Under the pieces are notes generated by a model. It was not told the origin of the DNA, ran no database searches, and saw only the letters and a list, made by a program, of their open reading frames with translations. The translations under genes were made by a program, and so were the position numbers. This document shows positions 32,390 through 41,255 of a DNA stretch of 64,000 nucleotides, piece by piece (the stretch's first letter is position 1; each line of letters starts with the position of its first letter). The stretch comes from Thermogemmatispora sp042408965. Lineage in GTDB: Bacteria > Chloroflexota > Ktedonobacteria > Ktedonobacterales > Ktedonobacteraceae. The stretch covers positions 1-64,000 of the forward strand of contig JBHOQN010000165.1 of the NCBI GenBank assembly GCA_042408965.1. Reading direction: 5' to 3'.

Positions 32390-33382
32390 ATGTCTGATCT
32401 GCATCTAGTGGGCATTTATCCGCCCATACCTACCTTTTTTGATGTGCAGGAAGAGCTGGATCTTGCGACATTGGGCCGGCATATAGCACGTCTGGCCGAG
32501 AGCGGCATCGCTGGCTATGTCGTGCTCGGCACCAATGGAGAGGCGCCCCATCTCACGGCAGGGGAGCGCGAGGAAGTCATCCGGGCCTGTAGGGAGCGCG
32601 TGATCGCACTCTCAAGAGAGGTACCAGAGGAGAAGAGAAATCGGCTGCCGACGCTGATCCTCGCTGGTTGCGGCGAGCAGTCGACACGGGCGACCATCGC
32701 CGGCTGTGAGCGTGCAGCGCGAGCGGGGGCAGATGTAGCGCTGGTCTTACCACCATTTTATTTCAAGGGACGCATGGATACACGAGCCTTGCTGGCGCAC
32801 TACCGTGCGGTGGCCGATCGCAGCCCCCTGCCGGTGGTGCTCTACAACATGCCTGCCAGTGCGGCCGGTCTGGATCTAGATGCAGCTCTGGTCTGTCGTC
32901 TGGCCGAGCATCCCAATATCATCGGCCTCAAGGATAGCGCTGGTAATATTGCCAGACTGGCTCAGATTGCCGCTCAGGCCCGACCTGATTTTGCGCTGCT
33001 CGCCGGCAGCGCCGGCTACCTGCTGCCAGCGCTAGTGGTGGGAGCGCGAGGAGGGGTTCCCGCCCTGGCTAATGTCTTTCCGCGGGAAGTCTGTCGCCTG
33101 CAGGAGCTGTTTCGGGCCGGTCAGCTCGAAGAGGCCCGCCGGTTGCAGGCGCGCCTGGTGCCAGCCAATACAGCGGTCACCGCAACCTATAGCGTGGCTG
33201 GCTTGAAGGCGGCCCTCGAGCTGGTCCATGGCTACGGTGGGCGACCACGCTCGCCAGTGCAGCCCCTCACCGAGGAGGAATATACGTCTCTGCGAACAAG
33301 CATTCTGGCAGTGACTGACGACTCGAGCAGGACCAGCCAGCCCGCTGCGCTCTCCAGCGACGAGTCTATGGGTGGCGCGTAG
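32390..33382 (+). CDS. DHDPS-family aldolase, HOGA1-like
   Basis: A 330-residue class I aldolase of the DapA superfamily. The Schiff-base Lys181 (GLKDS), Tyr152 (VVLYNMP) and the GTNGE loop (47-51) are in place. By eye the sequence follows animal 4-hydroxy-2-oxoglutarate aldolase more than DapA: for example GRMDTRALLAHYRAVADRSP, LAGSAGYLLPALVVGARGG and ALANVFPREVCRLQ. HOGA1 cleaves 4-hydroxy-2-oxoglutarate to pyruvate and glyoxylate. A dihydrodipicolinate synthase role remains possible. The start at 32390 is fixed by AGGAGGAG; the open frame extends upstream without a site. The last 30 residues are a Ser-rich extension. Confidence 0.8.
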   Translation: MSDLHLVGIYPPIPTFFDVQEELDLATLGRHIARLAESGIAGYVVLGTNGEAPHLTAGEREEVIRACRERVIALSREVPEEKRNRLPTLILAGCGEQSTRATIAGCERAARAGADVALVLPPFYFKGRMDTRALLAHYRAVADRSPLPVVLYNMPASAAGLDLDAALVCRLAEHPNIIGLKDSAGNIARLAQIAAQARPDFALLAGSAGYLLPALVVGARGGVPALANVFPREVCRLQELFRAGQLEEARRLQARLVPANTAVTATYSVAGLKAALELVHGYGGRPRSPVQPLTEEEYTSLRTSILAVTDDSSRTSQPAALSSDESMGGA

Positions 33383-33419
33383 CACGTCTCCGGGCATCTC
33401 ATGCCTACTCGGAGGTGCT
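33381..33419. terminator. bidirectional terminator candidate
   Basis: AGCAC-GT-CTCCG (33381-33392) pairs with CGGAGGTGCT (33410-33419), leaving a two-base bulge, in the 74-bp gap between the convergent aldolase and zinc-ribbon genes. Confidence 0.5.
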
Positions 33420-33456
33420 GGCTGTCCGAACCTGAGCAGTACGTTCCGATCCGAGG

Positions 33457-34362
33457 TTAGCTGGTGATGATAAAGGTGGTCGTCTGCGCCAGTTGAGCAT
33501 CGCTACAGTCGCTCTTGGTACACCAGTACAGTTCGACAGCCCCCTGACCGGCGCGATTATAGAAGGCTGAGAAGTAGCCTCCAGTGTAGTCAGACTTCAC
33601 CGTGAGCACCTTGCTATTGAACGCATGGATACCATCGAGATACCAGCTGGCGACGGCGTAGCCATTCTGGCCCGAGAGCTGGAACGTGGCGTAGATGGTT
33701 TGATGCACCTTGAAGGTCGTCGTCAGGTGGGTGGGCGTGATGCCGTTGACCTGATCAGCCATCTGAATACTGGTGATGATAGCCGCGGCTGATGTCGAGA
33801 CTGGCGAGCCAGAGGGCGAAGGCCCGGAAGGGTTCGTACCTGTGGTCGTAGTGGGGGTCGTGTCCATCGTCGAGTTGGCAGTCGCAACAACAGCGGTGGC
33901 GGTAGCGGCCTCAGCGGTCAGCGGGGCATTGAGATTGTTGACGGTGGTAGTGACGCTGTTGCTGGCAGTATACACAACATATATAAGGCTACCGATGCAT
34001 GCTGCCAGGAGTATAAACACAATGATGCCGATGATCAGCAGCACCCGCCCAACGTTGCTCTTGCGTGGAGCCGGGGGTGGGCCATAGGGATTGGGCACCG
34101 GTGGAGGCGTACCGTAGGTGCCAGACTGAGAAGCGCCGTAGGGGGTAGCCGGAGGCGGCGGAGCCTCATAGGGATTGAGCGGTGATGCCCCATAGTTCGT
34201 AGGAGGCAGGCCTGCTGGAGGCGGAGGCGCTCCATAGGGAGAGGACGCCAGAGCCGTTGGATCGTACGATCCCTGTCCGACGTTGTAAGGCGTGGGGTTG
34301 CCGCAGACAGGGCAGGAGGATGCTCCCGTGGGTAGCGCCGCTCCACAGCGATTGCATTGCAT
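33457..34362 (-). CDS. zinc-ribbon, Pro-rich membrane protein (paralogue 1)
   Basis: A 301-residue protein: zinc ribbon at the N-terminus (CNRCGAALPTGASSCPVCGN), a Pro/Tyr/Gly-rich linker of about 75 residues with repeated PYGAP-like units, one membrane helix (VGRVLLIIGIIVFILLAACIGSLIYVV), a Thr/Ser-rich extracellular stalk and a C-terminal domain of about 110 residues. That domain (HLTTTFKVHQTIYATFQL...VASWYLDG...GAVELYWCTKSDCSDAQLAQTTTFIIT) is shared with the neighbouring gene. The topology is ribbon inside, domain outside. Function unknown; the outer domain looks like a beta-sandwich ligand or surface module. The ribosome site GAGGAGG stands upstream. Confidence 0.7.
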   Translation of the reverse strand: MQCNRCGAALPTGASSCPVCGNPTPYNVGQGSYDPTALASSPYGAPPPPAGLPPTNYGASPLNPYEAPPPPATPYGASQSGTYGTPPPVPNPYGPPPAPRKSNVGRVLLIIGIIVFILLAACIGSLIYVVYTASNSVTTTVNNLNAPLTAEAATATAVVATANSTMDTTPTTTTGTNPSGPSPSGSPVSTSAAAIITSIQMADQVNGITPTHLTTTFKVHQTIYATFQLSGQNGYAVASWYLDGIHAFNSKVLTVKSDYTGGYFSAFYNRAGQGAVELYWCTKSDCSDAQLAQTTTFIITS

Positions 34363-34397
34363 AGGAAATGAGACCTCCTCAATTGCAAGCTAGAGAC

Positions 34398-34425
34398 GCC
34401 CGGCCAGTGTGCTGAATGGCCCGGC
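34398..34425 (-). terminator. hairpin between paralogous zinc-ribbon genes
   Basis: GCCCGGCCA (34398-34406) and TGGCCCGGC (34417-34425) form a 9-bp stem with one mismatch. It may terminate or attenuate transcription from the upstream paralogue before the next one. Confidence 0.4.
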
Positions 34426-34473
34426 GGTGCTCTACTAGCATATCATGCTGTGCGCAGGCTGCCAAGATAGTTG

Positions 34474-35460
34474 TTAGCTCATGGCAACCGTGAACGTCAC
34501 CTGTTGAGCCAGCACTTTATCTGTACACTGCGTGGTACTGGCCCAGTAGAGGTCAACGGTGCCCTCCCCTGGCTGACCGTAGATCGCGTACGAGTAGCCC
34601 GACTGGCTATATGGCCTCACTGCAAAGGCGAAGTTCGTCACACTCTTCCCATCCAGGTACCAGTAGACGCAGACAGCGCCAGCAGTACCGCGGGGATGAA
34701 GCAGAAAGGTCACATAGATCTGCTGGTTGGGCTTGAAGTGAGTGGTCACATGAGTCGGCTGGCCGGTCTGGGGATTCACAGCGCTGGCCATCTGCGGGTG
34801 ATCAATATAGCCCTGACCAGGGAGAGCGGTGACGGTCAAGGGTGGGGTGGTAGTAGCAGTCACAGAGGCCGTATGAGTCGCGGCCTGACTCGCCGTGGCC
34901 GTGACGCCAGGTTGCTGATTGACACTGGAGCTGGCCGCATTGTCGGTCAGGTGCAGAGACATGAACCAGACACAGAGCAGAAGGATCGCCGCCATGCCGA
35001 TGCAGGTGGCAGAGGCAATGAAGCCCAGGCGCGTGTGGCTGGTGCGGCGCTGGCCGGACGTTCCGCCAGCGTACCCGGCCGCTGGCAGATCCTGGAGGGC
35101 TGTCTCTGTCTGTGGCAGCCAGGCCTGTGGCGGCTGGGGAGTCTGAGGTGCGGGGGTGGCAAGCACATCCGCGGGACCCCAGCCGCTAGTGGGGGGCAGC
35201 GTCTGCGGTGGAGGGCTGCCCATTACTCCCATTGCGGGCTGTTCCCAGGCATGAAAGGGCGGCGTCGCGGCGCCGGGAGCGCCTGGCACAACAGGAGCGC
35301 CTCCCTGGACCGCGCCTCCCCACGGGTATTCATACTGCTGTGCTCTGGTTGCGACAGGGCTGGGCGGAGCCGCGTTCCCCAGGGCTGCGCCGCAGCGAGG
35401 GCAGTGTGTATATGTGCGTGTTGGCGAGAGCGGCAGGCCGCAGTTCGTGCATCTCGTCAT
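34474..35460 (-). CDS. zinc-ribbon, Pro-rich membrane protein (paralogue 2)
   Basis: A 328-residue paralogue of the next gene on the minus strand. It has the same plan: N-terminal zinc ribbon (CTNCGLPLSPTRTYTHCPRCG), long Pro/Gly/Gln/Ala-rich linker, one membrane helix (LGFIASATCIGMAAILLLCVWFM), a Thr/Ala stalk and the shared C-terminal domain (HVTTHFKPNQQIYVTFLL...VCVYWYLDG...GTVDLYWASTTQCTDKVLAQQVTFTV). The linkers and ribbons have diverged while the outer domain is kept, which suggests that the outer domain carries the function. The gene starts a likely two-gene unit and is divergent from the histidine kinase gene. Confidence 0.7.
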   Translation of the reverse strand: MTRCTNCGLPLSPTRTYTHCPRCGAALGNAAPPSPVATRAQQYEYPWGGAVQGGAPVVPGAPGAATPPFHAWEQPAMGVMGSPPPQTLPPTSGWGPADVLATPAPQTPQPPQAWLPQTETALQDLPAAGYAGGTSGQRRTSHTRLGFIASATCIGMAAILLLCVWFMSLHLTDNAASSSVNQQPGVTATASQAATHTASVTATTTPPLTVTALPGQGYIDHPQMASAVNPQTGQPTHVTTHFKPNQQIYVTFLLHPRGTAGAVCVYWYLDGKSVTNFAFAVRPYSQSGYSYAIYGQPGEGTVDLYWASTTQCTDKVLAQQVTFTVAMS

Positions 35461-35850
35461 CGGTCATTTCTCCCACACGTGCTCGCAAATAGTACCATTA
35501 TTTTTCCCCGTTACCTCTTTACAACGAATCATGAGTGCCTGAGTAAGTTACACTTCCCCTGAAAAGGCTACTCGCTTCCAGAGGAAGATCGTTGTAGCCG
35601 CCAGCGCGGCGTAGTAGGCGGCCAGATAGCTATATACCGGCCGCTATCTATGATATAATGGTGCAAGTTCTTAGCGGTCGCTGCTGAAAGGCAGTGCCAC
35701 GGGCAGAGAATAACATATCCTGGTTGAGAAGGAAGCAGAAGTGGGACATCCGGGCCTGGTGACATCTGAGGAGAGAGGCTCGGAGGAACGTCGCACCGCG
35801 TGAGATTCTACAGCGCACAGCCAGCAGCGATCGGAACAGGATGACAGAAC
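35461..35850. other. divergent intergenic region before the histidine kinase
   Basis: Contains the extended -10 promoter and dyad described separately for the plus strand. On the minus side a weak TTGTAA with an ATAATG hexamer at 17 nt could serve the zinc-ribbon gene. No gene is supported in the remainder. Confidence 0.4.
35624..35659 (+). promoter_or_regulatory. extended -10 promoter with overlapping operator dyad
   Basis: TGATATAAT (35651-35659) is an extended -10 with a perfect TATAAT. Immediately upstream, AGATAGC (35624-35630) and GCTATCT (35643-35649) form an exact 7-bp inverted repeat with 12-nt spacer, covering the -35 region. A bound regulator could replace or block the missing -35. 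The kinase start lies about 190 nt downstream. Confidence 0.5.
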
Positions 35851-37992
35851 GTGTCGCAAGAGTGTGAAGTGAAGAACGTGCTCAAAGAGCACCTCTCACG
35901 ATTACAGATCTGTTTACAGCGTGCTTCGGGAGAAAGCTCAGGTCCTGAGGAGGGGAGCGATGCCTGGTTATTGCTGAAGGCCCTGGTAGGTGAGGAAGAG
36001 ACCGCCTTGCGCGAGCGCCTCGTCCAATCTGGGCGCTGGCTGGCAGAGCAGGGCGGGAGGCTAGATACGCGCCTGCAGGCGATGCAGGGCTATCTCGATG
36101 CACTCGCCGCCGAGCTGGAGACCATGTTTGCCGGGCAGCCTCACTATCTGGCTGCTGCCCTTGCACGTCTCTACCATCTGCAGGCGGAGTGCTCGCTGGC
36201 GCTCACCCATGGCTATCAGGAAGCCGCTAGCCAGATGAGTGCGGAGCAGCGTCGCCTCATCGAGCGCAGTGAGCGCCGTCTTCTGGCGCTGCAGCGTATC
36301 AACGGCATTAATAATTCGAGCATGGATCTCGATCAGACGCTGGAGCTGACGGCCCAGATTGTGGCCGAGGAGTTGCAGGCCTCCCTCTGCGCTATCTTCT
36401 TCTACGATGAGCTGCAGCGTCTTCTGACCCTGCGGGCGACGAACGGACCGCGGCCCCTGGGGGGCATGCATTTCACGCTGCGCCTTGGCGAGGGCTACAG
36501 CGGCTGGGTTGCCGATAAGGGCCACCCTCTCCTGGTGCGTGATGTAATGACCGATGCACACTTCGCCGCAGAGGCCAGTACCTATGATAGCGAGTATCAC
36601 GGGCTGATGGCGCTGCCAATTATTTTCTTTGGCAACGTTGAGCATCTGATCGGCGTCATCAGTGTGCAGTCGGAGGAACCGCGAGACTTTGCGCCTGAAG
36701 AGATCAATTTTCTTGAGGTGGTCGCGGGTATTGTGGCGATCAATATAGAGAATGGACGCCTCTATGAACAGACGGACGAGCAGTTGCGGCGCAAGGTGCA
36801 CGAGCTAGCAACCATTCACCGCGTCACCACAGTGATTGCACGGACGCTGAATCTGGATGAGGTGCTGCAGATGATCACGACCCAGGCGGTGCATCTGAGC
36901 GGTGCTGAGCGTTCCTGTATCTTTGAACTGGATGCTGAGACACAGACGCTACGCATTCTCGCGCACTATGGCCTGGGAGGGAGCCAGATTCAGCATGCGC
37001 GGGTCAAGGTGGGCGAGTGCTGTGCCGGTCGTACGGTACAGACCGGGCGCCCGACCATGCTCGTCGATTGTTTCCACCAGGACGAGACCTGCTTTTTGCG
37101 AGCCGATCCGCTGATCTCGTCAGAGATTCACTCTGTGCTCTGCGTGCCGCTGGAGGTCAAGCGCAAGGTGCTTGGCTGCATCTGCATCTACAGCAGCCAT
37201 CGTCATCTGCTCAGCCCTGAGCAGATGCAGCTTGTGGTGACCTTCGCCAACGAAGCAGCCATCGCCATTGAGAACGCGCGCCTCTATGAAGAGACGCGCC
37301 ACGGCCTCGAATTGAAGTCCGTGCTGCTACGCGAGTTGCATCACCGTGTCAAGAACAACCTGGCAACGGTGGCGGGAATTCTCTCGCTGCAGCGGCGTCG
37401 CACGCGCTCACTGGAGGTGGGCAATACGCTCGCCGAGAGTGTGAATCGCGTTCAGGGGCTGGCCGCAACGCACGATCTGCTGGCACATGAGGATCTCAGT
37501 GAGGCGCGTGTCGATGATATCGCCCGGAAAATCGTCGGTGTTGCCAATGCTAATCTCAGTCCACCTGGCACTCATATTACGTTTAAAGTCGAACCCTGCC
37601 CGATTGTGATCCCTTCGCGAGCCGTGACCATTCTGGCGCTGGTGCTCAACGAGATGGTCTCCAACGCCATCAAGCATGGGATGGCCGATCTGAGGGAGGG
37701 AACGGTCCTGGTGCGTGGCCGTGAGGAGCAGGGGACCGTGGTTGTGGAGGTCATTGATACAGGAAGAGGGCCCCTCAAGTCGCTCGATGAGGCGGAGGCT
37801 GGCGAGGGTCTGGGTCTCTCGCTCATCAGCAATCTGATCGCTGATCTACGGGGGCGTTTCAGTCTCAGCCGCGTCAGTGAGCTTGAGCCTCCAGCCAGCA
37901 TGCCCGGTCTGAAGGCGCCCTTTGGCGGCTATACGGTGGCGCAGGTGCGTTTCCCACTGACGCGCTCATTCACTGAGGCCGGACGTATCTGA
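35851..37992 (+). CDS. sensor histidine kinase, GAF-GAF-HisKA_2
   Basis: A 713-residue cytoplasmic sensor kinase. An N-terminal helical region (1-155) leads to two GAF domains (about 160-302 and 333-476), then a HisKA_2-type phosphoacceptor domain (LRELHHRVKNNLATVAGILSLQ, His498) and an HATPase domain (NEMVSNAIKHG, DTGRG, GEGLGLSLI). HisKA_2 kinases of this kind often act on single-domain or CheY-like regulators, which fits the response regulator 57 bp downstream. The second GAF domain has several Cys (ECCAGR, DCFHQDETCF, LGCICIY), so redox or metal sensing is possible. There is no membrane segment. The start codon is GTG with a modest upstream site. Confidence 0.87.
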   Translation: MSQECEVKNVLKEHLSRLQICLQRASGESSGPEEGSDAWLLLKALVGEEETALRERLVQSGRWLAEQGGRLDTRLQAMQGYLDALAAELETMFAGQPHYLAAALARLYHLQAECSLALTHGYQEAASQMSAEQRRLIERSERRLLALQRINGINNSSMDLDQTLELTAQIVAEELQASLCAIFFYDELQRLLTLRATNGPRPLGGMHFTLRLGEGYSGWVADKGHPLLVRDVMTDAHFAAEASTYDSEYHGLMALPIIFFGNVEHLIGVISVQSEEPRDFAPEEINFLEVVAGIVAINIENGRLYEQTDEQLRRKVHELATIHRVTTVIARTLNLDEVLQMITTQAVHLSGAERSCIFELDAETQTLRILAHYGLGGSQIQHARVKVGECCAGRTVQTGRPTMLVDCFHQDETCFLRADPLISSEIHSVLCVPLEVKRKVLGCICIYSSHRHLLSPEQMQLVVTFANEAAIAIENARLYEETRHGLELKSVLLRELHHRVKNNLATVAGILSLQRRRTRSLEVGNTLAESVNRVQGLAATHDLLAHEDLSEARVDDIARKIVGVANANLSPPGTHITFKVEPCPIVIPSRAVTILALVLNEMVSNAIKHGMADLREGTVLVRGREEQGTVVVEVIDTGRGPLKSLDEAEAGEGLGLSLISNLIADLRGRFSLSRVSELEPPASMPGLKAPFGGYTVAQVRFPLTRSFTEAGRI

Positions 37993-38049
37993 GCCAGGAG
38001 CGCTGCTGTTGACTGTTCACCAAAGTGGCTTCGGGGTGAGGTGATATGC

Positions 38050-38532
38050 ATGGATGATCACGTGAGAAAACCCAGGATTCTGGTTGTTGAAGATGATTCT
38101 AGCCTGCTGAATGTCTTGTGTACCTTCCTCTCCTACTCATGCTTTGATGTACGCGGTGCGCTGGGTGGTGAGGAGGCGATCGCTCTTGTGAACACCTTTG
38201 CTCCTCATCTGGTCGTTCTCGATCTCAATATGCGGCCGGTGTCCGGCTGGGAGGTGCTACAGTGGCTCCGCGAGCAGGAGTTAGTTCCGCCCTTGCGAGT
38301 GCTGGTACTGACCGCCGTGACCGCGATGACCGACCGCGTACGCGGCCTGGAGGAGGGCGCCATCGATTATATGACCAAGCCAGCTCAACCCACCGTGCTG
38401 GTCGAGCGCATTCGCAGTCTGCTGGCCATCGATGATGAACAACTGATCTATCTCCATCAGAAGCGCGTTCGGGAGCAACGCCAGGCTCTGAAGCGGCTGA
38501 TTATACCGGAAAGAGATGAATTTGTCTATTAG
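38050..38532 (+). CDS. single-domain response regulator
   Basis: A 160-residue CheY-like receiver. The acidic pair (VVEDD, 14-16), phosphoacceptor Asp58 (LVVLDLNM), the Thr/Ala of VLVLTAV and the Lys of YMTKPAQ are present. A C-terminal helical extension of about 35 residues follows, with no DNA-binding domain, so it probably works by protein contact. GAGGTGAT precedes the ATG at 38050. It is the likely partner of the GAF histidine kinase just upstream. Its stop lies 8 bp from the stop of the convergent kinase gene. Confidence 0.85.
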   Translation: MDDHVRKPRILVVEDDSSLLNVLCTFLSYSCFDVRGALGGEEAIALVNTFAPHLVVLDLNMRPVSGWEVLQWLREQELVPPLRVLVLTAVTAMTDRVRGLEEGAIDYMTKPAQPTVLVERIRSLLAIDDEQLIYLHQKRVREQRQALKRLIIPERDEFVY

Positions 38533-38540
38533 CGACGCAG

Positions 38541-39707
38541 TCAGATGCGCACTGCCGGCAGCGCATGGCCGCAGGTCGTGCAGAAGCGCTTGCTGGCCGG
38601 ATGGATCAGGCCGCAGTGCATGCACTGATTGAGCGTGTTCCCGCAGGTTGTGCAGTAGCGCATATGCGGCTTATTCAGGCTCTGGCAGTTTGGGCAGATA
38701 TAGAGGCCCTGTCCTGCAGGGGCCTGCGGCAGCGGAGCCTGCGGTGGTGGAACCTGCGGCTGTCGCGCCGGAGCCGAAGCCGGAGGAGATGGTGGCATAG
38801 CCGGAGCAGAGGGCGGTGATGGAGAGCGCTCGAAAGGGTAGGCTGGCAGGCGGGCGGTACTGCGGGTAGCCAGTTCGAGCGCATCGACCAGTTCACCAGC
38901 TCTCTGGTAGCGTTGAGCCGGATCTTTCATCAGGGCGGTCAGAATGACCTGCTCTACTGCGGGCGAGATAGCCGGGTTGAAGCGGCTGGGTGGCGGTGGA
39001 GGCAGATAGAGATGACTGTGGGCCAGCTCCGGGTAGCTGCTGCCGACGAAGGGCGTGCGTCCTGTCAGCGCCTCGAAGAGCATAACGCCCAGGGCATAGA
39101 TGTCCGCGCGTCCATCGACCTGGATGCCTCGGCACTGCTCCGGAGACATATACTCGGGGGTGCCCACGCCCGCGCCCGGCCGGGTCAGTTGTTCTGAGGT
39201 GCTGGCCAGCACCTTGGCGATGCCGAAGTCCGAGAGAATCGGCCGGCCGGCGCGATCCAGCAAGACATTCACAGGCTTGACGTCGCGGTGAATGATCCCC
39301 TGCTCATGAGCGTAAGCCAGGGCATCGGCGATCTGGCGAAAGATCGTCGTTGCCTCAGCGAGGTCCATGGTCCTGCCCTGGGCACGCAATTGATCCAGGC
39401 GTTGTTTCAGTGTTCCTCCGTCGACCAGCTGCATCACGATATACAGATGCCCGTTATACTCGCTGGCATCGTGAACCGTCACAATATTGGGGTGAGCAAG
39501 GCGGCCCACCAGGCGCGCTTCCAGATTGAAACGCTCAACAAAACTACGGTCCGCAGCATACCAGGGAGGAAGGACCTTGATAGCAACTTCGCGATCAAGA
39601 TTCTCCTGGCGGGCCCGATAGACACGAGCCATGCCGCCCTGTCCAAGCGGCTCCAGGATCTTGAAGTTTCCCAGGTTTGCCCCGATGAGCTGATCTTGTT
39701 GTTGCAC
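38541..39707 (-). CDS. Ser/Thr protein kinase with C-terminal zinc ribbons
   Basis: A 388-residue kinase. Glycine loop GQGGMARVY, Lys44 (VAIKV), HRD (140-142), DFG (160-162) and GTPEYMSPEQ show a complete active site. After a Pro-rich linker (about 290-335) come two zinc ribbons (CPNC...CTTCG and CMHC...CTTCG) at the C-terminus; there is no membrane helix. Zinc ribbons on the kinase and on several neighbouring putative substrates suggest a common interaction style. The start is a GTG with GAGGT 7 nt upstream. It is read after the membrane FHA gene and is convergent with the response regulator. Confidence 0.87.
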   Translation of the reverse strand: MQQQDQLIGANLGNFKILEPLGQGGMARVYRARQENLDREVAIKVLPPWYAADRSFVERFNLEARLVGRLAHPNIVTVHDASEYNGHLYIVMQLVDGGTLKQRLDQLRAQGRTMDLAEATTIFRQIADALAYAHEQGIIHRDVKPVNVLLDRAGRPILSDFGIAKVLASTSEQLTRPGAGVGTPEYMSPEQCRGIQVDGRADIYALGVMLFEALTGRTPFVGSSYPELAHSHLYLPPPPPSRFNPAISPAVEQVILTALMKDPAQRYQRAGELVDALELATRSTARLPAYPFERSPSPPSAPAMPPSPPASAPARQPQVPPPQAPLPQAPAGQGLYICPNCQSLNKPHMRYCTTCGNTLNQCMHCGLIHPASKRFCTTCGHALPAVRI

Positions 39708-39853
39708 GACTTACCTCGTTAGAGCGGGCACCCTTTGTTGATCACCAGGGCCGCGAGCGGGCTGCGGGTGCCCGGCGTGAGCATCAGGTACGCGATCTTC
39801 CAGAGCGAAGATTTCTGTGTGGCCCGAACCGAACAACAGCCCTCTCAGCGGGC

Positions 39854-41143
39854 CTAGCGCCTGGCGAAGACCAGGACGGTCTGTCCAAGCTGGATCTTAT
39901 CTCCTTCCTGGAGAGGATAGATCTGGTACTTATTGATCGTCTGTCCATTCAGGCGTGTACCATTAGCACTGCCCTCGTCTTTCAGACCATAATTCCCATT
40001 CCCCATGTTGAGAATCGAGGCATGCAGACGCGAGACAGCCAGATCTTCGAGGAAGATATCACTTTCACGGCTGCGCCCGATGCTGAGGGAGTCCTTACGG
40101 ATCTCAAAGACCTTGCCTGGCTCCTTCCCCTCTTCGACGCGGATAATGCCCGTGCGGCCCTGGGGGCCAGTATTGCGCAGAACGGTCTTGTCGGCATCAG
40201 CGAAAGGTGGAGCGCCCATCTCCTGAGGGATCGTGGGTCCGCCCAGGCCGGCGAAACCTGGCATCGAGGCCTGGGGTTGGGGCTGTTGCCAGGGCGAGGT
40301 ACTCGCAGGAGACGAAGGTGCCGGGGTCGATGGAATCTGGCCCATCATGCCGGCGCCCTGCTGCTGTGGAGGCTGGCCCCAGGGAGACTGAGGAGCGGCT
40401 TGAGGAGCCTGGGCCCAGGGATCTGCAGTCGGTCCCGGCTGAGCCGTAGCTGGCTGGCCCCAGGGAGACGCGCCCTGCGTTGGCCCGGTGCCGAGCTGCT
40501 GCATGCCCCAGGGAGCCGTGCCTGCGCCGGGCTGCTGCGGCTGCGCCCAGGGGTCCTGAGCGGGAGCAGCCTGTGGATTATCCCAGGGTGAAGCGGGCGA
40601 GCCGGGGATGCCGGGAGCCACCTGAGGCTGATTGCCCCAGCCTGCCCCAGAGGGAGAAGGTCCTGCCTGCGGCTGAGGAGCCCAGGGATTAGCCTGAGGC
40701 TGACCAGTACCAGCCTGTGCGCCCCAGGGAGCAGGCTGTTGTTGCTGTGGCGCGCCCCAGGGAGCAGGCTGTTGTTGCTGTGGCGTATTGCCAGCAGCTG
40801 GTCCCCAGGCGCCCGGCTGTGAGATAGCGCCCTGTGCTGCCCAGGGGGCAGGTTGGGGCTGCTGTGGCGGGACCGCGCCGGGGGTGCCGGGAGCCGCTCC
40901 CCAGGCAGCTGGTCCGGCCTGAGCCTGCTGGCCCCAGGGGTTCTCTGGTGCGTTTCCCATGCCCTGCTGGCCCCAGCCTCCAGGCATTCCCTGCCTCTGC
41001 CAGTCCGACGACTGAGCGGCGGCGCCCTCCTCGTCCTTCTTCTTCCCGCTGCTGCGTATCAGAAGAATGGCTCCTACGACAAGAATGATGACCACGACCG
41101 CTGCAATAATCAGGATGAGCGGACTAGAAAGTAGATTATGCAT
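39854..41143 (-). CDS. membrane-anchored FHA protein with Pro-Trp-Gly repeats
   Basis: A 429-residue protein with an N-terminal membrane helix (LILIIAAVVVIILVVGAILLI), a linker of about 270 residues packed with PWG and QQQQPAP units, and a C-terminal FHA domain (FEIRKDSLSIGRSRESDIFL, SRLHASI, NGTRLNG). The long linker would hold the FHA module away from the membrane to bind phosphothreonine targets. Part of the linker is an exact 33-bp tandem duplication. It lies between two Ser/Thr kinase genes on the same strand, so one of them may phosphorylate or be bound by it. Confidence 0.82.
   Translation of the reverse strand: MHNLLSSPLILIIAAVVVIILVVGAILLIRSSGKKKDEEGAAAQSSDWQRQGMPGGWGQQGMGNAPENPWGQQAQAGPAAWGAAPGTPGAVPPQQPQPAPWAAQGAISQPGAWGPAAGNTPQQQQPAPWGAPQQQQPAPWGAQAGTGQPQANPWAPQPQAGPSPSGAGWGNQPQVAPGIPGSPASPWDNPQAAPAQDPWAQPQQPGAGTAPWGMQQLGTGPTQGASPWGQPATAQPGPTADPWAQAPQAAPQSPWGQPPQQQGAGMMGQIPSTPAPSSPASTSPWQQPQPQASMPGFAGLGGPTIPQEMGAPPFADADKTVLRNTGPQGRTGIIRVEEGKEPGKVFEIRKDSLSIGRSRESDIFLEDLAVSRLHASILNMGNGNYGLKDEGSANGTRLNGQTINKYQIYPLQEGDKIQLGQTVLVFARR
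40719..40785. repeat. 33-bp tandem duplication in the FHA linker
   Basis: Two adjacent copies with a 33-bp period are identical over their full length and encode the 11-residue unit QQQQPAPWGAP twice on the minus strand. Exact identity points to recent duplication or ongoing length change by slippage. Confidence 0.75.
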
Positions 41144-41255
41144 GCTGTTTCACCCCTCCGAGTTGTGGGAGTTACCTGGCCTGGCCGATCCATGTTTCCT
41201 GGCATAGTAAGCGACCGCAGGGGCCGTCCCTACAACTTCAAAATAGCTTGATAGC

